Virus record (IMG/VR): IMGVR_UViG_3300011113_000596
Coordinates: 1-42,740 of that record
From: a virus
DNA length: 42,740 bases
Strand: one strand, 5' to 3'
The notes under the pieces were generated by a model that worked only from the letters and a program-made list of their open reading frames with translations, did not search any database and had not been told where the DNA came from. Shown here piece by piece: positions 19,649 through 25,726 of the stretch. How positions within the stretch are numbered: position 1 is the stretch's first letter; every line of letters begins with the position of its first letter. A program made the position numbers and the translations under genes.

Positions 19649-20502
19649 AGACTCAATCTCTCATCTTGTTTTGTTTTAATGTATTTTGTCATCTTGTCAA
19701 GATAACCAAGATTTCTAAGTTCTTTGAACACAAGATTTTCTATTGAGAACTCGCCTGCTTGTTTTATACCAGCAGATCTCATATCTCTAAATTTTTTCTT
19801 TAGTCTGTTAAAAGAATCTTCGTCAGCATTTGATGCAATCAAAGCATCAATCTTATCAACATATTCTTTTACCTTATTGACTATTTGCGGATCATCAAGA
19901 TTTACCTCTTGTTGAGTTGGTTCTACAAGCCATTCATCTTTAGTTAAACTGTAAACACCCTGATTCTCTGGAAATTTATCATTTATATTCTGTGCATAAA
20001 TTTCAACATCGTGATCATAAATTGTTATGTCATGAGTCAATGACCAAAGTTGTTTTTTGTCTTTCATGTAGTCATCAAAAAATTCAGGGCAATTTTCAAT
20101 TTCGTCTGGATCTATAAGGATGTGAAGATCTACATCAGAATATGGTGTATAATTATAATTCGCATTTCCTCCAACAACAATTAAATCTTTAACAGAATTT
20201 ACTGGAATGCCAGCCCAATCTATCCATGTATTTCCTATTTCTACAAGTTTATCTTTTACTTCTTCTTTTAGTTTATTATCATCCCATAATTTTGGATTTA
20301 ATACTTCATGATATTGTAAAGTAAGCTGTGATGCTTCAGAAATAAATTGAGAAAATGATTTAAAAGATTCGTTTCTTTCTTTCTTTGAAAGTTCTATTGC
20401 TTGCAATTGTGCAATTGCTTTTTCTTTTGATGGGTGTGTGCCTAAAATCTTCTTTCCAGAAGAATCTAATACATACCATTTATTATCTACGTGTTTTAGC
20501 AT
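19645..20502 (-). CDS. Nucleotidyltransferase-fold protein with internal capsid-targeting motif
   Basis: A 285-residue protein; start taken at the ATG preceded by AGGA. Residues about 1-40 form a small KWYVLDSSGKKILGTHPSKE module. Residues about 46-57 read SFKSFSQFISEA with the exact site ISE|A. The enzyme part carries VVGGNANYNYTPYSDVDLHI (about 109-128), the GG...SDVDLH signature of the polymerase-beta nucleotidyltransferase superfamily (two metal-binding Asp). Members transfer nucleotides to RNA, proteins or small molecules. Here it is probably packed in the head and freed by the prohead protease; substrate unknown. Confidence 0.78.
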   Translation of the reverse strand: MLKHVDNKWYVLDSSGKKILGTHPSKEKAIAQLQAIELSKKERNESFKSFSQFISEASQLTLQYHEVLNPKLWDDNKLKEEVKDKLVEIGNTWIDWAGIPVNSVKDLIVVGGNANYNYTPYSDVDLHILIDPDEIENCPEFFDDYMKDKKQLWSLTHDITIYDHDVEIYAQNINDKFPENQGVYSLTKDEWLVEPTQQEVNLDDPQIVNKVKEYVDKIDALIASNADEDSFNRLKKKFRDMRSAGIKQAGEFSIENLVFKELRNLGYLDKMTKYIKTKQDERLSL

Positions 20503-20513
20503 ATTATCCTTTA

Positions 20514-22061
20514 TCAATTTTGTCTAAACAAATCAGCCAATTGTATTGTCTTTGTAAGAACAGAATTCCACATTTTCATGACTGCATTATAGTTTCTCCA
20601 TTGACTATCAGCAGTTAGTCCAAATCCGGTATCTCCGGGATTTAGATCTTTGAACAAATCATTCATTGTTTTTCTTTGAACATATGTATCTGCAGTTGCT
20701 GGGGAATATTGTGTTACATCTATTCTAAATGGCCAACCTTCCCACAACAAAAGTTTATTAACTCCAGCATTTTTTGCTGGAATAAATGCGTGTTGATTTA
20801 TAAACTCATTTGAGAATATCAAGTTGCCTAAAGCAGCCGCTTGATCTGCTGCAGTTGATCCGCTTGGGTGTGGTATTGCATTATCCAAACCAGGATATAA
20901 AACAAAACTTGCAGTCATTAAAATATTAGATGCACCACCAAGTGTATCTGCCAATGTATCAAATCTTATTTGATTCCAATATTCATAAAGTGCAATATTT
21001 GCTGTGTTGCCAGTATAGTAAGGTGGTTTATAATCATTTGGATTGGCATAGAATGGACAATATGTCGAGACATCAAAAAGATCAGTATGATCTTTTAGAT
21101 AATTTACTTTATTAACAAATTGATTTATTACCGCATTAAAAGTATATCCACCCGGAGTCAAACTTGAGAGAGGCGTATTCGCTGGATATAATGGCATAGA
21201 AGGTGTATCATATTGATACACAAGAGAATTTGGTGATGCTTGTTTTGTAAGATTCAAACATTGAATCAATTCGTTCATTGCAGTTATACCAGAATCTTGC
21301 CAATTGTTTATATATGGTAATGTTAATATATTTTCAAAATCTAACTCAAGAAGATATGGATAAGTTCCGTACCACCCTCCATAAGCTGTATTGTCTGTAG
21401 ACCAATTTGTAAGTTCAGTATTCAATACAGAATTAAATATTGCAGAATTTACATTTCCATCGGCAGACCAACCTAATGCAGTGCCATAAGGATTTTCGTA
21501 CATCAACCATGCAGAGCCAATTGTGTTTGCTGTAAGTTGAGAAACAGCCATTTCATACATTTCTCTCTGCCAAACTGCAATATTTGGGTAAGTATATCCG
21601 GCATATAAGAATGAAGATGCTACATCATACACAGGAGGAGATGGCGGTATGGGAGGAACCAAAAAATTATAATGCGGAGAAACATTTTGAAGTGGATATA
21701 TATTTCCTTTTAATAACGTAATTGTATTATTTAATGAAGGAGTTTTTACTTTTATTTCATATGTTCCCGTTCTTTCGGTTTTCATATTAACGGTATATGT
21801 AGAGCCTATGCATATAAACAAAGTTCCACCAGAATATCCAGCAATTCCTCCGGTATAGCCTTTAGGTGCACTTGGAGAACAACTTCCAGAAATATATTTG
21901 ACATAACTTATAACAGTATTCCCAGAGGAATAACTAGTTCTTACACTCATGTAAAGAGTAGAGCCAGTGAAATTAAAAGTAGATCCATTTGAATTTCTAA
22001 AAAATTGAGCCCATCTTATGGTATCACCTTTAATGAAATTTATGTCGTAGTTATATGCCAT
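20514..22061 (-). CDS. Virion surface protein, probable tail fibre or adhesin (515 aa)
   Basis: Begins MAYNYDINFIKGDTIRWAQF. The first 115 residues are beta-rich with many Ser/Thr/Gly (LYMSVRTSYSSGNT, GTYEIKVKTPSLNNT), as in domains attached to tail or neck structures. A Pro linker (VPPIPPSPPVYD) leads to a Tyr/Trp/Asn-rich C-terminal domain of 350 residues (MYENPYGTALGWSADG, LLLWEGWPFRID) like a carbohydrate-binding or glycosidase-type fold. A late promoter lies 7 bases upstream. Receptor or glycan binding is inferred. Composition is far richer in aromatics than neighbouring proteins. Confidence 0.7.
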   Translation of the reverse strand: MAYNYDINFIKGDTIRWAQFFRNSNGSTFNFTGSTLYMSVRTSYSSGNTVISYVKYISGSCSPSAPKGYTGGIAGYSGGTLFICIGSTYTVNMKTERTGTYEIKVKTPSLNNTITLLKGNIYPLQNVSPHYNFLVPPIPPSPPVYDVASSFLYAGYTYPNIAVWQREMYEMAVSQLTANTIGSAWLMYENPYGTALGWSADGNVNSAIFNSVLNTELTNWSTDNTAYGGWYGTYPYLLELDFENILTLPYINNWQDSGITAMNELIQCLNLTKQASPNSLVYQYDTPSMPLYPANTPLSSLTPGGYTFNAVINQFVNKVNYLKDHTDLFDVSTYCPFYANPNDYKPPYYTGNTANIALYEYWNQIRFDTLADTLGGASNILMTASFVLYPGLDNAIPHPSGSTAADQAAALGNLIFSNEFINQHAFIPAKNAGVNKLLLWEGWPFRIDVTQYSPATADTYVQRKTMNDLFKDLNPGDTGFGLTADSQWRNYNAVMKMWNSVLTKTIQLADLFRQN

Positions 22062-22068
22062 ACTATTA

Positions 22069-22076
22069 TATTTATT
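22069..22076 (-). promoter_or_regulatory. T4-like late promoter for 22061
   Basis: Leftward AATAAATA; 7 bases to the ATG at 22061. It follows the terminator at 22088-22111. Confidence 0.7.
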
Positions 22077-22087
22077 GATCAAAAGAA

Positions 22088-22111
22088 ACAACCCCGAGCG
22101 CTCGGGGTTGT
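22088..22111 (-). terminator. Intrinsic terminator (24-bp perfect palindrome)
   Basis: ACAACCCCGAGC and GCTCGGGGTTGT are exact complements. Read leftward it is followed by TTCTTTT. It ends the gene 22140-22676 and separates it from the next late promoter. Confidence 0.9.
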
Positions 22112-22139
22112 CGGATCTAAGATACTCTCTTAGATGTTC

Positions 22140-22676
22140 TTAACGTCTTTTTCTGACATCATCAGGACTTGTGCCCAAATCAAATATTGTGGGTGGCATT
22201 CGTTTTGGGCCTCTATTTCTACCAGCAACTTCATCCGAATCAATTTCTGGAGTAGGGCGACGACCAAAGGAAGCATCAACAACATCATCTTGGCCCATCT
22301 TATGGAAATCCATATCTCCTGCAGGAAGTTTGGGTTTTACATAATCAGGATGTGATTCTTCTGCTGCAAGCGCAGCATCATAATCTTGCCACATTTTTCT
22401 TAGTTGTGCTCTTTGTTCGTCTGTACCAACTCCCTGCATGCTTCTTCCAAACGTTGTAACTGCGGCAAAACTCTCTCTAGCTTTTTTGCTTAAATTTTCT
22501 AAACTGTCTGGTTTAGTTGCTTGATTGACGCCTTGATCATTTATTCCATCAGAATCATTGTAATCGCTTACAATTCCACCTTCATTCAATTTACGAGGAA
22601 AACCACCGTAATGTAATTTTCCATTGCTAATTACACGACCTTCATTTAGTATAATTTTTTTATCTTTATTTACCAT
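22140..22676 (-). CDS. Candidate processed virion protein with two LNE|G sites (178 aa)
   Basis: Begins MVNKDKKIILNEGRVISNGK and carries a second site KLNEGG near residue 30; both match the prohead-protease rule. The remainder is hydrophilic (DYNDSDGINDQGVNQATK; RKMWQDYDAALAAEESH). The perfect TATAAATA late promoter is 5 bases before the ATG. Probably an internal or scaffold protein. Confidence 0.72.
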   Translation of the reverse strand: MVNKDKKIILNEGRVISNGKLHYGGFPRKLNEGGIVSDYNDSDGINDQGVNQATKPDSLENLSKKARESFAAVTTFGRSMQGVGTDEQRAQLRKMWQDYDAALAAEESHPDYVKPKLPAGDMDFHKMGQDDVVDASFGRRPTPEIDSDEVAGRNRGPKRMPPTIFDLGTSPDDVRKRR

Positions 22677-22681
22677 ATGAA

Positions 22682-22689
22682 TATTTATA
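22682..22689 (-). promoter_or_regulatory. T4-like late promoter (perfect), leaderless, for 22676
   Basis: TATAAATA leftward; 5 bases to the ATG at 22676. One base separates it from the -35 of the rightward early promoter at 22691. Confidence 0.88.
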
Positions 22690-22690
22690 T

Positions 22691-22718
22691 TTGACTATTG
22701 TTTAACGTGTGCTATACT
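22691..22718 (+). promoter_or_regulatory. Early promoter, leaderless, for gene at 22725
   Basis: TTGACT (22691-22696), 16-base spacer, TATACT (22713-22718); 6 bases to ATG 22725. Confidence 0.88.
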
Positions 22719-22724
22719 AGTGCC

Positions 22725-22934
22725 ATGTCAACAAATGAACTAGAAGAACTAATTTACGAGTATGGTCACATAATGTATCGCCTTGGCAGAATGGAGACTG
22801 ATGGAAATGCATCTACCAAGGAATACAATAAATTTTGCGACATGAGAGATAAACTAAAAAAACAATTCGATGAACATTTTAGTTCTGATAAGTACAAAAA
22901 TTTAAAAAAGTCGATGAGTGTTAGTTTTGTTTAA
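22725..22934 (+). CDS. Small helical protein (69 aa)
   Basis: Begins MSTNELEELIYEYGHIMYRL; two charged helices (GRMETDGNASTKEYNKF; DMRDKLKKQFDEHF). Start set by the promoter distance; the in-frame ATG at 22698 lies inside the promoter. Ends overlapping the convergent gene 22921-23106 by 14 bases. Function unknown. Confidence 0.75.
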   Translation: MSTNELEELIYEYGHIMYRLGRMETDGNASTKEYNKFCDMRDKLKKQFDEHFSSDKYKNLKKSMSVSFV

Positions 22935-23106
22935 AAGTTTGTTTTGCAATTTGTTTTGCAATTTCAGGATTAATTTTTTGTCTTATCATAGACTTCCAGA
23001 ATTCATCCATCATGATATTTTCAATATCAACCAATTCACTGCTTCTGTCCTCTTTTGGTTCAGAAGTCTCTACATTATACAAATTTCCTTCGTTTAATTT
23101 GTCCAT
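22921..23106 (-). CDS. Small virion protein with MDKLNEG leader (61 aa)
   Basis: Begins MDKLNEGNLYNVETSEPKED, with LNE|G at residues 4-7. The C-terminus is a basic helix (QKINPEIAKQIAKQTFKQ). Start set by a late promoter element 5 bases upstream; an upstream in-frame ATG would run through tRNA-Gly and is rejected. Probably a small head protein. Confidence 0.7.
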   Translation of the reverse strand: MDKLNEGNLYNVETSEPKEDRSSELVDIENIMMDEFWKSMIRQKINPEIAKQIAKQTFKQN

Positions 23107-23111
23107 ATGAA

Positions 23112-23119
23112 TATTTAGC
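23112..23119 (-). promoter_or_regulatory. T4-like late promoter, leaderless, for 23106
   Basis: Leftward GCTAAATA; 5 bases to the ATG at 23106. It overlaps the first two bases of tRNA-Gly on the other strand. Confidence 0.75.
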
Positions 23120-23189
23120 GGCTGTCGTATAACGGCCATTACCCAGGTTTTCCAAACCTGTGACGAGGGTTCGATTCCCTCCAGCCGCA
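23118..23189 (+). tRNA. tRNA-Gly (anticodon TCC)
   Basis: Acceptor GCGGCTG/CAGCCGC, anticodon stem CAGGT/ACCTG with loop TTTCCAA (TCC), T-arm AGGG-TTCGATT-CCCT. It is isolated between leftward genes and followed by a terminator; it would be read from the promoter at 22691. Confidence 0.92.
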
Positions 23190-23196
23190 TAAAAAA

Positions 23197-23221
23197 ACCT
23201 GACCAGTTATGCTGGTCAGGT
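23197..23221. terminator. Bidirectional intrinsic terminator
   Basis: ACCTGACCAG (23197-23206) and CTGGTCAGGT (23212-23221) are exact complements, with TTCTTATTT on the right and AAAAAAA on the left. It ends tRNA-Gly rightward and the gene 23243-23773 leftward. Confidence 0.9.
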
Positions 23222-23242
23222 TTCTTATTTGGTACTGTTATT

Positions 23243-23773
23243 TTAGTATGAACCTTCGACGGTCAACCAAGGTGCATAGCCAACCTTTGGCATTGCCATT
23301 TTGCCTAATTTTCCTTCAATTGCAGCAATGTGACCTAATGCTTGATCAACTTCTTCCTTTTTCATGTTTTTGCCTTTTGATTTTACCATATCTGATAAAC
23401 CATTATGGTAATCTACTAATTCAAAGGCTTCCTTGAGTTCTTTCTTTTTCTCTTTCTTGTCACGCATCTTCTTCAAGGTTAAGGCTAGACGAGCTCTCTT
23501 GCCAGTCTTTCCACCCTTGTGAGCAGCGGCCTCAAGTTTTTTCTCTGGAATATTCTTGCCTTTTTTGGCTTTCATGGTTTTGCGCAAAGAACCTTCTTTT
23601 TTGATGGCTCCTTGAATCCAATTTTTCTTTTCTTCTTCTGTTAGATTTTCAATATCACTAAGGCCAATTTCCTCCAGAAGTTCGTCAATAATGACATCGG
23701 AAATTTCAATTTCTTCTCTAAGAATTTCGATATGTTGAATTAATTCGTTGATTTTGTTTATTGTTGGGTCCAT
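23243..23773 (-). CDS. Basic coiled-coil virion protein (176 aa)
   Basis: Residues about 1-45 are an acidic coiled coil (INELIQHIEILREEIEISDV). Residues about 50-110 form a Lys/Arg-rich module (WIQGAIKKEGSLRKTMKAKK, IPEKKLEAAAHKGGKTGKRA) that I recognise from many phage proteins, usually of unknown role. It ends VGYAPWLTVEGSY. The perfect TATAAATA promoter sits 5 bases before the ATG. Probably a DNA-associated head protein. Confidence 0.72.
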   Translation of the reverse strand: MDPTINKINELIQHIEILREEIEISDVIIDELLEEIGLSDIENLTEEEKKNWIQGAIKKEGSLRKTMKAKKGKNIPEKKLEAAAHKGGKTGKRARLALTLKKMRDKKEKKKELKEAFELVDYHNGLSDMVKSKGKNMKKEEVDQALGHIAAIEGKLGKMAMPKVGYAPWLTVEGSY

Positions 23774-23778
23774 GAAAC

Positions 23779-23786
23779 TATTTATA
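23779..23786 (-). promoter_or_regulatory. T4-like late promoter (perfect), leaderless, for 23773
   Basis: TATAAATA leftward; 5 bases to the ATG at 23773. It is divergent from the late element at 23791, 4 bases away. Confidence 0.85.
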
Positions 23787-23790
23787 TTTT

Positions 23791-23798
23791 TCTAAATA
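23791..23798 (+). promoter_or_regulatory. T4-like late promoter for 23807
   Basis: TCTAAATA rightward; 8 bases to the ATG at 23807. One of the few late promoters facing right. Confidence 0.7.
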
Positions 23799-23806
23799 TT
23801 TGTATC

Positions 23807-24046
23807 ATGTACGACAAATACTTTCAAGCAAATCCCATAACAGTTGGTTCAAAAATCCCAAAACATAAAGGAATTTTAGTAATGGGTGGCGTAGCAGCAG
23901 GCCCAACATTTTCTGCACAATTGGTAAATGTTAATGGTGCTACATTTAATGTAAATTTTAGTGTAACCCAAAGTCCAGAAATTATACCAATACAGGTTTA
24001 CGCCATTACCACATTTAATGGATTGACTGGCTTTTGGATTAATTAA
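23807..24046 (+). CDS. Small beta-rich virion protein (79 aa)
   Basis: Begins MYDKYFQANPITVGSKIPKH and continues with alternating strands (ILVMGGVAAGPTFSAQLVNV, NGATFNVNFSVTQ). It looks like a small beta-sandwich capsid or tail component. Driven by a late promoter although it faces right, which supports a structural role. Not recognised further. Confidence 0.68.
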   Translation: MYDKYFQANPITVGSKIPKHKGILVMGGVAAGPTFSAQLVNVNGATFNVNFSVTQSPEIIPIQVYAITTFNGLTGFWIN

Positions 24047-24047
24047 T

Positions 24048-24254
24048 ATGCCCAAAGAAATTCGCTGCTTGATCACAAATAGGATCTTGCAGTCAGGAGA
24101 GTGGTTTTGGCTCTCTTGGGAAATGGATGCAGCGATTTCAGCACAAGGTATTGCAGAAATAGAAATTCGTCGTCATGATCCTGACGACGAATTTGCTAAA
24201 TTGCTATGGAATGAATGGGAATGGTCTAGAGAGATCGGAAATCCAGATCTTTAA
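24048..24254 (+). CDS. Small Trp-rich acidic protein (68 aa)
   Basis: Begins MPKEIRCLITNRILQSGEWF; very rich in Trp (WFWLSWEMD, LLWNEWEWSREIG). Starts one base after the previous stop. Its stop overlaps the stop of the convergent gene 24251-24865. Function unknown. Confidence 0.65.
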   Translation: MPKEIRCLITNRILQSGEWFWLSWEMDAAISAQGIAEIEIRRHDPDDEFAKLLWNEWEWSREIGNPDL

Positions 24255-24865
24255 GAAATTCTTTCATTTAGAAACTTAAAAATTTTATTACTAACACTTT
24301 CTCTTACAGTTGAAAATTCATCTGGCATCATGGTTCTACGCCAATAATCTTCATCTTCTACATCTGCTTCTGGTTTTAGTTTAGCGACCAACTCTTCATC
24401 ACCTGGAACTCCTTGTCCCATTTCAAGTCTTGCTTGAGCACCGATTGGATTTGTAAATCTTGGTCCTATCTTTGTATCTTGAACGCCATCAGCAGCATCC
24501 AAATTGTTGGCAGTCACAACATCAGATGCATTTTCAATACCATCATTGTTAGCATCTTTTACTTTTAGGTCTCTTATTTTTTGATATTCTTCTGGATCCC
24601 CACCTGCTCTTTTTATTGACTCTGGAGTGATTCCGCCGTCTTGTTTAAGTAGATCTGCAATTTGTTTTGCTAATTTATAAAAATCTTCTCTAGGAAGATT
24701 TGGGCCTTCCCAATCATTATTTTCACGATTTTCATTAAGTTGTCTTTTTCTTCCTTGAGAAACTTCTTTGGCCTCATTTATCATTTTTTGACCATTAAAA
24801 TGAGACTCCATAGCAGCATTCTTCATTGAGTGAATCCAACTGTAATAACCTTTATTGTTCTTCAT
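24251..24865 (-). CDS. Virion protein with INE|A site and calcium-loop-like segment (204 aa)
   Basis: Begins MKNNKGYYSWIHSMKNAAME, a start I recognise from T4-like marine phage structural proteins. GQKMINEAKEV near residue 30 matches the prohead site. DANNDGIENASDVV near residue 105 resembles a dockerin or EF-hand loop. The C-terminus is a charged helix (VSNKIFKFLNERIS). A late promoter is 5 bases upstream. Probably internal to the head. Confidence 0.75.
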   Translation of the reverse strand: MKNNKGYYSWIHSMKNAAMESHFNGQKMINEAKEVSQGRKRQLNENRENNDWEGPNLPREDFYKLAKQIADLLKQDGGITPESIKRAGGDPEEYQKIRDLKVKDANNDGIENASDVVTANNLDAADGVQDTKIGPRFTNPIGAQARLEMGQGVPGDEELVAKLKPEADVEDEDYWRRTMMPDEFSTVRESVSNKIFKFLNERIS

Positions 24866-24870
24866 ATTAA

Positions 24871-24877
24871 TATTTAG
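24871..24877 (-). promoter_or_regulatory. T4-like late promoter, leaderless, for 24865
   Basis: Leftward CTAAATA; 5 bases to the ATG at 24865. It directly abuts the TTGACA of the rightward early promoter. Confidence 0.78.
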
Positions 24878-24905
24878 TTGACACAGGGTTTCTAAGTGCT
24901 ATAAT
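24878..24905 (+). promoter_or_regulatory. Early promoter for the 24913 gene, tRNA and tmRNA operon
   Basis: TTGACA (24878-24883), 16-base spacer, TATAAT (24900-24905); 7 bases to ATG 24913. No other promoter is obvious before the tRNA and tmRNA genes. Confidence 0.88.
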
Positions 24906-24912
24906 GTGCCAT

Positions 24913-25047
24913 ATGGATTATGGATCTCATGGTGCTGGTAAAGGTAGTTCACCTCGTCCGGTGAATATGGAAACCTATGGTAAAAATTTTGAGGCAATTT
25001 TTGGTAAAAAGAAGCCTAAGAAAAACTCAAAAAAGAAGAGTAAATAA
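24913..25047 (+). CDS. 44-residue basic protein
   Basis: Reads MDYGSHGAGKGSSPRPVNME, then a segment ending in a Lys-rich tail (KKPKKNSKKKSK). A strong leaderless promoter lies 7 bases upstream and tRNA-Tyr begins 9 bases after the stop. The tail suggests RNA or DNA binding; the position at the head of a tRNA/tmRNA transcript hints at an RNA-related role, but this is a guess. Confidence 0.7.
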   Translation: MDYGSHGAGKGSSPRPVNMETYGKNFEAIFGKKKPKKNSKKKSK

Positions 25048-25056
25048 TCCAATTTA

Positions 25057-25139
25057 GCGAGTGTACTCAAGCGGTCAACGAGGGCAGACTGTAAATCTGC
25101 TGACATCTGTCTACGAAGGTTCGAATCCCTCCGCTCGCA
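25057..25139 (+). tRNA. tRNA-Tyr (anticodon GTA)
   Basis: Acceptor GCGAGTG/CGCTCGC, anticodon in AGACTGTAAATCT (GTA), a long type II variable arm as normal for bacterial tRNA-Tyr, and a T-arm with loop TTCGAAT. One mismatch in the T stem. Confidence 0.9.
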
Positions 25140-25142
25140 TTT

Positions 25143-25256
25143 TGATGATCGGCTTGGTGGGAACAAGCAGTCTTGACAAGAGATGTGCTGGCGTAAAACG
25201 GTGTACTATAAATTGACCGACAAAGCCAGACAATGGGTTCAAATCCCATATCATCA
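25143..25256 (+). ncRNA. tRNA-like element with an abnormal core
   Basis: Acceptor TGATGAT/ATCATCA (7 bp), D-arm GCTTG-GTGGGAA-CAAGC and T-arm ATGGG-TTCAAAT-CCCAT are all canonical. The segment between D-arm and T-arm is 63 bases instead of about 23 and shows no 5-bp stem with a 7-base anticodon loop. It does show CTGGC/GCCAG enclosing CGGT/ACCG. Could be an intron-containing tRNA, a tRNA with an insertion or a tRNA mimic. Confidence 0.6.
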
Positions 25257-25273
25257 TCTAAATAAGTTTGTAC

Positions 25274-25347
25274 TAGGTAGTAGCGCAATTTGGTAGCGCG
25301 TCTCGTTTGGGTCGAGAAGGTTGCTAGTTCAAATCTAGTCTACCTAA
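25274..25347 (+). tRNA. tRNA-Pro (anticodon TGG)
   Basis: Acceptor TAGGTAG/CTACCTA, D-arm GCGC...GCGC, anticodon stem TCTCG/CGAGA with loop TTTGGGT (TGG), T-arm GCTAG-TTCAAAT-CTAGT (one G-T pair). Confidence 0.92.
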
Positions 25348-25553
25348 TTGGTATTGTTGATATCGGATCAAAAGTTGTCCAACACAGGGGTTCGATTCCC
25401 CTCGGGTCCATTAGCCTAACCGAAGGATTCTGCAATTCCTTAGAGATGGCGAGTCAAGTCCTCGTAGCAGCGGGGCATCGCTTGGAGTCCTAGGCTCCAA
25501 GCAATACGGGCCTGAACTGGCTTCGATTGGCGGCGAGTAGAGAAGAAGGAGAT

Positions 25554-25576
25554 ACCCGACACGGGTAACAAGTGTC
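25554..25576 (+). other. tmRNA pseudoknot PK1
   Basis: ACCC (25554-25557) pairs with GGGT (25563-25566); the loop GACAC (25558-25562) pairs with GTGTC (25572-25576). This H-type pseudoknot lies 14 bases before the resume codon, as PK1 does in known tmRNAs. Confidence 0.85.
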
Positions 25577-25590
25577 GTAAATAAACAGTT

Positions 25591-25629
25591 GCAAATATGA
25601 TTGCCGCACCTATGGCAATGGCTGCTTGA
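25591..25629 (+). other. tmRNA tag reading frame
   Basis: From the GCA at 25591 the frame reads ANMIAAPMAMAA then TGA (25627-25629). A first codon GCA-AAT (Ala-Asn) and an Ala-Ala end are typical of proteolysis tags recognised by ClpXP. The tag carries three Met and no acidic residue, unlike the alphaproteobacterial and cyanobacterial tags I know. Confidence 0.85.
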
Positions 25630-25669
25630 AGCAGTGGGGACTGACCATCCCGCATCTGAATTGGTCCTT

Positions 25670-25694
25670 CACCCCGAAAGGGGTGTTGTTATTT
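25670..25694 (+). terminator. Intrinsic terminator of the tRNA/tmRNA operon
   Basis: CACCCC (25670-25675), GAAA loop, GGGGTG (25680-25685), then TTGTTATTT. Confidence 0.88.
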
Positions 25695-25720
25695 GACAAC
25701 CGCCATATATGGTGTATAAT
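25693..25720 (+). promoter_or_regulatory. Early promoter, leaderless, for gene at 25727
   Basis: TTGACA (25693-25698), 16-base spacer, TATAAT (25715-25720); 6 bases to ATG 25727. Confidence 0.9.
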
Positions 25721-25726
25721 ATGTGC

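Larger units (their letters stand above)
25360..25667 (+). ncRNA. ssrA: Permuted (two-piece) tmRNA
   Basis: tmRNA rescues stalled ribosomes, acting as tRNA-Ala and then as mRNA for a degradation tag. The order here is circularly permuted: acceptor piece first (T-arm AGGGG-TTCGATT-CCCCT at 25386-25402, 3' strand CGGGTCC at 25403-25409, discriminator A), then a spacer of about 97 bases with hairpin GCTTGGAG/CTCCAAGC (25480-25502), then the coding piece starting GGGCCTG (25508-25514). GGGCCTG pairs with CGGGTCC over 7 positions (two G-U). The D-region reads AACTGGCTTCGATTGG, close to the tmRNA consensus. P2 is TTGGCGGC (25527-25534) with GTTG-U-CCAA (25374-25382). PK1 is ACCC/GGGT with loop GACAC pairing GTGTC. 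The ends are approximate. Confidence 0.9.

Noticed and set aside
22921-23190. Longer form of the small late gene starting near 23190
   Set aside because: It would read antisense through the whole of tRNA-Gly; the late promoter and ATG at 23106 give a better start.
25141-25265. Ordinary tRNA between tRNA-Tyr and tRNA-Pro
   Set aside because: The element is too long and no anticodon arm could be drawn, so it is reported only as a tRNA-like element.
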